Both the position numbers and the translations under genes were made by a program. A model generated the notes under the pieces. The model saw nothing but the letters and a program-made list of their open reading frames with translations, did no database searches and was not told the DNA's origin. This document shows positions 1 through 5,051 of a DNA stretch of 7,663 bases, piece by piece. The stretch covers positions 1-7,663 of the forward strand of contig JAHDIA010000286.1 of assembly GCA_020631035.1 (NCBI GenBank), written 5' to 3'. Each line of letters begins with the position of its first letter. Within the stretch, counting starts at the first letter, position 1. The stretch is from Chitinophagales bacterium. Its GTDB lineage: Bacteria; Bacteroidota; Bacteroidia; Chitinophagales; UBA2359.

Positions 1-36
1 CGCACCTCGCACCTCGCACCTCGCACCTCGCACCTC
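1..36. repeat. Heptamer tandem repeat (CGCACCT)n
   Basis: Five exact head-to-tail copies of CGCACCT fill the first 35 bases, and base 36 starts a sixth copy that then breaks off. The array may continue to the left outside the window. On the minus strand it reads as GAGGTGC units directly behind the hydroxylase gene, and two bases of that gene's TGA stop (35-37) belong to the array. Short heptamer arrays of this kind are common in spacers of Bacteroidota; no function is visible. Confidence 0.9.
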
Positions 37-1357
37 AAGACACTGCTTCCTGTATCGCCTCTCTCCTTTCAACTCTTTCCGCTCCCCTGACATCAAAATC
101 CTGAGCCTGTACCGTTCCCTTACTAAAATGGGTATAATAGACCGCTACCAAGAAAGACACTGCAAAATAGCCAAGGACCAAGTAGGTACCACCTGCCAAA
201 TGCTGATCTATACCATACCAACCATTCAACGCATAAATCAACACCAAACCAAAAGCTACTTTTACCAATTCTGTCAAACTGCCCAAACTATGGCGATCCA
301 TCAAAGTTGAATAGGAGAAAATAGACACCATCAAAAAGGCTCCGTACAACAAAATATAAGTAAAGTCAAATACAGCAATATTGTTGAACATAAAGAGCAT
401 CAATGCCAAATGAATGAGCAATTGTGCCCAAGCCCAAACACGCAAAGGCATAGTCGAAGAAGTATCATACTTTTCTTGAGTATAGGCATTGTCTACATAA
501 AAAACAGGATATTTTTCCTGAACATCCTCAGGACGCCAGCCCGTTGGCATAAACCAAATACGCAATTTATCTTTCCAACTTTTGGTACGCAAAGCATCTT
601 TAAGCAACAACCAAAAATGTTGAAAATTGATCAAAATCGGATTCCAAGTAGACGAAGGACGTTTGACTCCATAGATAGGAGGTACATCTTCCAATTCTTC
701 TTGAAAGGTTCCAAACCATTTATCCCAGACTATAAAAACCTGTGAGAAATTCTTATCCAAATACTCTTTATTAATGGCGTGATGTACTCTGTGATGTGAA
801 GGGGTGACAATAATGTGTTCCAAAAATCCCATCTTGCCAATCAAACGGGTATGGTACCAAAACTGAGCAAACAAATGCAAAGGTGCCACTATGGCTACAA
901 CCTTAGCAGGAACCCCCAACAATGCCATTGGAATGTACAAAAAGAAGAAAATGCCAAAAATGGATGAAATGCTTTGACGTAGGGCACACGCCAAGTTGAA
1001 TTCCTCACTACTATGGTGTACAATGTGTCGATTCCAAAACAGATTGACACTGTGTTCAATTCGATGCCCACAATAACCTGCAAAATCCAAGCCGATAAAT
1101 GCTATTACATACAATGCCACCGACGACTCAATCTGCATCAATGCCATATTTTCCGACATCCATTTGTAACTCAAAATCACCACCGACAAACCCAATACAT
1201 CTTTAATGGCATTGGTATAGCCCGAACTTAGACTCGAAATCGTGTCAAAACTCCGATTGACTTTCATTCCCTTGAAATAACCAATAGCCCATTCAATCAA
1301 TATCAAAACGAGAAAAAAAGGAATCGCATAATTCAGTACTTGTGCATAACTTTCCAT
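35..1357 (-). CDS. Sterol desaturase family membrane hydroxylase, alkylglycerol monooxygenase-like
   Basis: A 440-residue integral membrane protein of the fatty acid hydroxylase / sterol desaturase superfamily, whose members use a histidine-bound di-iron centre and O2 to oxidise lipids. The histidine boxes are visible: HRIEH (98-102), HIVHH (111-115) and HHRVHH (188-193), with extra histidines at 161 and 169. Hydrophobic segments lie near residues 8-25, 50-65, 80-95, 130-165 and, after a soluble stretch (about 195-300), near 305-410. The stretches HHSSEEFNLACALRQS and TPSHHRVHH, and the WDKWFGTF motif (211-218), recall animal alkylglycerol monooxygenase (AGMO/TMEM195), which cleaves ether lipids using tetrahydrobiopterin; that substrate is an inference from memory of the family. 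The last 20 or so residues are charged and rich in Arg and Glu and look like a non-conserved tail. The ATG at 1357 gives a normal N-terminus leading into the first membrane segment. The gene is divergent from lepA and stands alone in the window. Confidence 0.88.
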   Translation of the reverse strand: MESYAQVLNYAIPFFLVLILIEWAIGYFKGMKVNRSFDTISSLSSGYTNAIKDVLGLSVVILSYKWMSENMALMQIESSVALYVIAFIGLDFAGYCGHRIEHSVNLFWNRHIVHHSSEEFNLACALRQSISSIFGIFFFLYIPMALLGVPAKVVAIVAPLHLFAQFWYHTRLIGKMGFLEHIIVTPSHHRVHHAINKEYLDKNFSQVFIVWDKWFGTFQEELEDVPPIYGVKRPSSTWNPILINFQHFWLLLKDALRTKSWKDKLRIWFMPTGWRPEDVQEKYPVFYVDNAYTQEKYDTSSTMPLRVWAWAQLLIHLALMLFMFNNIAVFDFTYILLYGAFLMVSIFSYSTLMDRHSLGSLTELVKVAFGLVLIYALNGWYGIDQHLAGGTYLVLGYFAVSFLVAVYYTHFSKGTVQAQDFDVRGAERVERREAIQEAVS

Positions 1358-1361
1358 TTGT

Positions 1362-1370
1362 CAAAATTTA
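1362..1370 (-). promoter_or_regulatory. Possible promoter -7 element of the hydroxylase gene
   Basis: On the minus strand these bases read TAAATTTTG, close to the Bacteroidota -7 consensus TAnnTTTG but with one extra base or one mismatch. It lies only a few bases before the ATG at 1357, so a transcript from it would have almost no leader. No convincing TTTG -33 element sits at the proper distance upstream. This is a weak sequence-only call in AT-rich DNA. Confidence 0.25.
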
Positions 1371-1423
1371 AACACATTATGAATGGTAAATTATGAGTGA
1401 TGAATTGACCGTTCCATTTGCCC

Positions 1424-1478
1424 AATTCACAATCTCTGTCTCGACCAAAGTGGAGAGATCTGACTCACAACTCACAAT
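1424..1478. repeat. Degenerate AAYTCAC heptamers flanking a TCTCT/AGAGA element
   Basis: AATTCAC occurs at 1424-1430. ACTCACA occurs twice in tandem at 1463-1469 and 1470-1476, equivalent in phase to AACTCAC at 1470-1476, followed by AAT. The bases between them include TCTCT (1433-1437) and AGAGA (1454-1458), which could pair around a 16-base loop. The arrangement looks as if a small element had been inserted into, or bounded by, a heptamer array. No function is apparent. Confidence 0.5.
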
Positions 1479-1481
1479 TAT

Positions 1482-1643
1482 CCCCCTTTTGAGGGTTGCC
1501 GAAGGTGGGGTGAAGCGTCGGACGAGCGGGAGGATGCCCCCTTGTACGCAGCCCAAAGCATGCGTTGGTTAACCAGATCAAGACGTAGCCATGAAAGACG
1601 AACGCTGCCCCATCCCCGTAAAGACGTTGCATGCAACGTCTAC
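1482..1643. repeat. Likely dispersed intergenic repeat block
   Basis: This stretch differs from the AT-rich sequence on either side. It starts with CCCCC and a GAGGGTTGCCGAAGGTGGGG motif and ends in a palindrome (1622-1641). Similar strings (GGGTTGCCGAAGGTGGGG) are, as far as I recall, found many times between genes in Bacteroidota genomes. A single window cannot show copy number, so its dispersed nature is inferred. The open frame across it has no recognisable domain. Confidence 0.5.
1622..1641. repeat. Perfect 20-bp palindrome (hairpin element)
   Basis: The sequence AGACGTTGCA is followed at once by its reverse complement TGCAACGTCT, a perfect palindrome with no spacer. GTA at 1618-1620 can also pair with TAC at 1641-1643 if two A residues (1621-1622) bulge out, giving the longer form GTA..GACGTTGC/GCAACGTC..TAC. 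This resembles the GTAGAGACG...CGTCTCTAC palindromic repeats known between genes in cyanobacteria and some Bacteroidota (from memory). It may be a REP- or MITE-like unit or a protein binding site; it has no U-tract, so it is not a typical terminator. Confidence 0.8.
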
Positions 1644-1774
1644 AAAATACGCAATCTAAACACATCTGTCAAAAAAAAGGGACATAATTGCAACTTTATC
1701 GTCTCAAAAACATAGAATCAGATAATAAATCTATCAATAAAGCTTAAAAAAACAGAAGAATGCACGAACTGTGT

Positions 1775-1782
1775 TATTTTTA
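1775..1782 (+). promoter_or_regulatory. Possible -7 promoter element of lepA
   Basis: TATTTTTA matches the Bacteroidota -7 consensus TAnnTTTG at all but the last base and is followed by CAGCCGA, a context often seen just before transcription starts in this phylum. No clear TTTG lies about 20 bases upstream, so the -33 half is missing or poor. If it is real, transcription would begin a few bases before the ATG at 1792. That gives a nearly leaderless mRNA and rules out the in-frame GTG at 1771 as the start. Confidence 0.35.
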
Positions 1783-1791
1783 CAGCCGAAT

Positions 1792-3582
1792 ATGAAGAAT
1801 TACAGAAACTTTTGCATCATTGCACATATTGACCATGGTAAAAGTACCTTGGCAGACCGTTTATTGGAAACAACCAAAACGGTTTCAGACAGAGATTTGC
1901 AAGAACAAACCCTCGACAATATGGATTTGGAGCGGGAGCGAGGCATTACCATTAAGAGCCACGCCATCCAGATGGATTATGTTCATGAGGGAGAAAAATA
2001 CATCTTTAACCTCATCGACACCCCAGGACACGTTGATTTCTCCTACGAAGTCTCCCGTTCCATTGCTGCCTGTGAGGGCGCGCTCCTTTTGGTAGACGCT
2101 ACTCAAGGCATCCAAGCCCAAACCATTTCCAATTTGTACTTGGCACTAGAACACGATCTCGAAATCATTCCGATCATCAACAAAGTTGATATGGACGGAG
2201 CGATGATCGAAGAAGTAGCCGACCAAATTATAGAACTGATTGGGGGTGAACGAGAAGACATCATCGAAGCCAGCGGCAAAACAGGGCAGGGCGTCGACAA
2301 TATTTTCGATGCCATCATCAACCGCATTCCCGCACCCGAAGGGGACAAAGATGCCCCATTGCAAGCCTTGATTTTTGATTCTGTTTTCAACTCCTATCGT
2401 GGAGTGATTGCCTACTTCCGTATTTTTAGCGGAGAGTTGCGCAAAAGAGATAAAATCCGCTTTGTCAATACAGGCAACAAATACGAAGCCGATGAAGTAG
2501 GTATTTTGCGTATGGATATGGAACCCCGTAAGGTGGTCAGTACAGGTGATGTGGGTTATGTGATTACAGGAATCAAAGAATCCAAAGAAATCAAAGTGGG
2601 GGATACCATCACCCTTGACGACAATCCGTGCGAAACAGCCATCGAAGGATTTGAGGATGTCAAACCAATGGTTTTTGCAGGAATCTACCCCATAGACTCG
2701 GACGATTTTGAAGATTTGCGAGACTCTCTCGAAAAACTCCAACTCAATGACGCCTCTTTGACTTACGAAGCAGAAACTTCCTTGGCATTGGGCTTTGGTT
2801 TCCGTTGTGGTTTCTTGGGAATGCTCCACCTCGAAATCATCCAAGAGCGTTTGGATAGAGAATTTGATATGGCAGTCATTACCACTGTTCCACAGGTATC
2901 CTACGACTGCTACAAGACCAATGGAGAGTTTTTGGTCATTCATACACCCTCTGATTTACCCGATCCATCTCACATTGAACGCCTGGAAGAACCCTATATC
3001 CAAGCACAAATCATTACCAAGCCCGACTTTATTGGGGGGATTATGAATCTGTGTATTGAAAAACGTGGTATCCTCAAAAACCAAGTCTATCTATCAGAGA
3101 CTAGGGTAGAGATGACCTTCGAGTTGCCCCTATCCGAAATCGTCTTCGATTTTTACGACAAACTCAAGTCCATTTCCAAAGGTTACGCCTCATTCGATTA
3201 TCACATGATTGGAATGAAACCAGGCACCTTGGTCAAACTCGACATCCTACTCAATGGCGAAAAAGTAGATGCCCTTTCGGCAATGATTCACCGAGACAAA
3301 GCCTACGATTTTGGCAAAAAGATGTGCAAAAAACTCAAAGAACTCATCAACCGTCAGCAATTTATGATTGCCATCCAAGCCGCCATCGGTACCAAAATCA
3401 TCGCCAGAGAAACCATCAGCGCCTTCCGTAAAGATGTAACCTCAAAATGCTATGGTGGAGACATCACCCGTAAAAGAAAACTACTAGAAAAGCAAAAGAA
3501 AGGAAAGAAACGTATGCGCCAGGTGGGCAGTGTGGAGGTTCCACAGCAAGCCTTTTTAGCGGTACTAAAATTGAATGATTAA
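1792..3582 (+). CDS. lepA: Elongation factor 4 (LepA), ribosome-associated GTPase
   Basis: A complete 596-residue LepA/EF4, the usual length for the family. LepA is a translational GTPase that binds the ribosome and has been linked to back-translocation and to initiation or 30S assembly. The G motifs are plain: G1 AHIDHGKST (11-19), G2 RERGITIK (48-55), G3 DTPGH (76-80), G4 NKVD (130-133) and a SGKTGQG G5 (161-167, usually SAKTG). The beta-barrel domain II, EF-G-like domains and the LepA-only C-terminal domain follow, ending in the lysine/arginine-rich KRKLLEKQKKGKKRMRQVGS region and the typical VPQQAFLAVLKL finish. The frame is open back to a GTG at 1771, but the ATG at 1792 gives the MKNxRNFxIIAHIDHGKST start conserved from Escherichia coli onward, so it is chosen. 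No Shine-Dalgarno site precedes it, as is usual in Bacteroidota. It stands alone as a single transcription unit, divergent on its left and convergent on its right. Its base composition is clearly more GC-rich than that of the genes to its right. Confidence 0.97.
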   Translation: MKNYRNFCIIAHIDHGKSTLADRLLETTKTVSDRDLQEQTLDNMDLERERGITIKSHAIQMDYVHEGEKYIFNLIDTPGHVDFSYEVSRSIAACEGALLLVDATQGIQAQTISNLYLALEHDLEIIPIINKVDMDGAMIEEVADQIIELIGGEREDIIEASGKTGQGVDNIFDAIINRIPAPEGDKDAPLQALIFDSVFNSYRGVIAYFRIFSGELRKRDKIRFVNTGNKYEADEVGILRMDMEPRKVVSTGDVGYVITGIKESKEIKVGDTITLDDNPCETAIEGFEDVKPMVFAGIYPIDSDDFEDLRDSLEKLQLNDASLTYEAETSLALGFGFRCGFLGMLHLEIIQERLDREFDMAVITTVPQVSYDCYKTNGEFLVIHTPSDLPDPSHIERLEEPYIQAQIITKPDFIGGIMNLCIEKRGILKNQVYLSETRVEMTFELPLSEIVFDFYDKLKSISKGYASFDYHMIGMKPGTLVKLDILLNGEKVDALSAMIHRDKAYDFGKKMCKKLKELINRQQFMIAIQAAIGTKIIARETISAFRKDVTSKCYGGDITRKRKLLEKQKKGKKRMRQVGSVEVPQQAFLAVLKLND

Positions 3583-3593
3583 ATTTAATTGAG

Positions 3594-3633
3594 TTGAGTC
3601 TTTGTAAGGTAGGATTATCTTGCAAAGACTCAA
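3594..3633. terminator. Bidirectional hairpin between convergent genes
   Basis: The arms TTGAGTCTTTGTAAG (3594-3608) and CTTGCAAAGACTCAA (3619-3633) pair over 15 bases with one G-U wobble, around a 10-base loop. It begins 12 bases after the lepA stop and lies 51 bases past the stop of the leftward adaptor gene, so it can serve both transcripts. There is no long T-run on either side, only short AT-rich stretches, so it departs from the classic intrinsic terminator. Confidence 0.7.
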
Positions 3634-3683
3634 TTGATTAATTGATATGTATGTAGAGTATAGATCAGCTATATTCAACTCAT

Positions 3684-5051
3684 TCAATCGTTTAATACCT
3701 TTTTAAATCGGTGCAAGACACGTTGGATTAATCTTAAATTTTCGGTGACAATTTCAGCCATACCTTCCATTTCAGGTTTGAATTCCAATTCGACATTATA
3801 GGAGCTTTTGAGTCCATTAGGTAAAACAATATCAACCAAGTAGGCATTGTCTTTAGAAATTGGAGAAATTTTATCAACAATCCCTTTTAATAGCCCATAT
3901 TCCATATAAGGATAATTGTTTAATTTAATTCGGACCATTTGTCCAACTTTTATTTTTCCAAATCCTTGAGAAGGAATTTTTACATGACCAATGTAAGCAT
4001 TGTCTTTAGGGATAATGGCAAATAGGGGAGTATTGGATTGTACAAAAATATTTTCATTGATGTTATCTAAGTAACTAATTTGCCCTGAAATAGAGGCCGT
4101 TAGCATATAGCTTTTTTTCCAACTATCTAAGTAGTTTTGGATATTGTTGACAGTAGAATTGATATTGGCTTTAATTTGGCGTTTTTCTTCTTCAAATTGG
4201 TATTCAATGTCATTGAGTATTTTATTGTATTCTGTTATTTGGATACTGTTGGCAACTTGTGATTTTTTTAAATTCTCAACTTTTTGCCTAACAAGGTTTA
4301 AGGTTTCTTGTTGTTGGTAGTATTCAAGTCTTGATATAATTCCTTGATGATACAATGATTCATATGAGGTGAACTTTTGCTCGGCAATTTCTAAATCGTT
4401 TTTTGCCAATTGAATTTGACGTTGAGATATTTTGTCAGATTTCTGATAAAAATCTATTTGTTTGCCAACATTTACTTTTTTCTTTTCTTGGTATAAATTC
4501 TCTTTGAGTATTTGATAGTCATTGACGTTTTTAAGAAGTTGATTGTATTCACCTTGTATGTCGCCAAATATGAAGTGATCTTTATTGGTGTTGGTAAAAA
4601 TAGCTGTGTTTTCAAAAATATCTGTTTCTAAAAAGCTCCTAGCCTCTTGGCTTATTTCTTTTAAATGCTGAACACCTTCTTCAGTTAATGGATTTTCAAT
4701 TTCTGCAATGAAATCACCTTCATCAACCCAACTTCCATCTTCTAAATAAAGTTTCTGTAGTTGCCCATTTGTTTTGGCAACTATTTTTATGGGTGGGTTT
4801 TGAGTTGTAAGTATTATATGCCCAGCGAGCACATCTGGATATTTAATTAACCAAGATAAGAACAGGAACAATAAAATGAGTAGTAAAATAAGTGCACTGC
4901 CCCAACGAATCATCCAGTTAGGAACCATAGTTAGGATGTCCTGAACCTCTTCTGAACGAATCTCAGAAATATAATCTCTTTCCACCACTTGTCCCTGATG
5001 CTCCGTAGGGTGGTGGTTGTGATCAGTTGTGTTGTGTTGTTGATTAGGCAT
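3684..5051 (-). CDS. HlyD-family membrane fusion protein of a peptide exporter
   Basis: A 455-residue periplasmic adaptor of type I secretion, which links an inner-membrane ABC transporter to an outer-membrane TolC-like channel. A cytoplasmic N-terminal tail (about 1-48) with five histidines in the first 20 residues precedes one strong membrane anchor (about 51-69). Then come the first half of a lipoyl-like domain (about 86-120, with the typical DGSWVDEGDFIAEIENP), a long coiled-coil hairpin (about 165-310, rich in Glu, Lys, Gln), the second lipoyl half (about 315-348, ASISGQISYLDNINENIFV) and a beta-barrel (about 350-430). The end, with MEGMAEIVTENLRLIQRVL, fits HlyD proteins paired with bacteriocin-type exporters. 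The ATG at 5051 overlaps the stop of the transporter gene by 8 bases (ATGCCTAA), so translation is probably coupled. It is the last gene of the run and ends near a shared hairpin. The cargo is not known from this window. Confidence 0.9.
   Translation of the reverse strand: MPNQQHNTTDHNHHPTEHQGQVVERDYISEIRSEEVQDILTMVPNWMIRWGSALILLLILLFLFLSWLIKYPDVLAGHIILTTQNPPIKIVAKTNGQLQKLYLEDGSWVDEGDFIAEIENPLTEEGVQHLKEISQEARSFLETDIFENTAIFTNTNKDHFIFGDIQGEYNQLLKNVNDYQILKENLYQEKKKVNVGKQIDFYQKSDKISQRQIQLAKNDLEIAEQKFTSYESLYHQGIISRLEYYQQQETLNLVRQKVENLKKSQVANSIQITEYNKILNDIEYQFEEEKRQIKANINSTVNNIQNYLDSWKKSYMLTASISGQISYLDNINENIFVQSNTPLFAIIPKDNAYIGHVKIPSQGFGKIKVGQMVRIKLNNYPYMEYGLLKGIVDKISPISKDNAYLVDIVLPNGLKSSYNVELEFKPEMEGMAEIVTENLRLIQRVLHRFKKVLND

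Larger units (their letters stand above)
1358..1770. other. Repeat-filled spacer between divergent genes
   Basis: About 410 bases without a credible gene. From left to right it holds an AT-rich start region for the leftward gene, degenerate ATTATGA/AAYTCAC heptamers (about 1378-1478), a TCTCT...AGAGA element (1433-1458), a GC-richer block that looks like a dispersed repeat (1482-1643) with a palindrome at its right end, and an AT-rich stretch (1644-1770) that should carry the lepA promoter. The only long open frame here (minus strand, 1465-1665) lies almost wholly over the repeat block and is judged not to be a gene. Confidence 0.75.

Noticed and set aside
1..36. CGCACCT array as a CRISPR fragment
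   Set aside because: The units are seven bases long and directly adjacent with no spacers, so this is a minisatellite and not a CRISPR array.
1465..1665. A 66-codon open frame on the minus strand in the spacer before lepA
   Set aside because: It lies almost wholly over a putative dispersed repeat block and the palindrome, has no recognisable domain, and its composition is that of the repeat. It is treated as a false gene.
1771..1791. GTG at 1771 as the lepA start
   Set aside because: The seven extra residues are not part of the conserved LepA N-terminus, and a promoter-like element overlaps them. The ATG at 1792 matches the family.
2146..2943. A 265-codon open frame antisense to lepA
   Set aside because: lepA is certain on the other strand over the whole stretch. 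The antisense frame has no domain and is a by-product of lepA codon use.
3659..3673. Small inverted repeat TATAG/CTATA just past the adaptor gene
   Set aside because: The five-base, AU-rich stem is too weak to call a terminator, and the 15-base hairpin at 3594-3633 is the better candidate.
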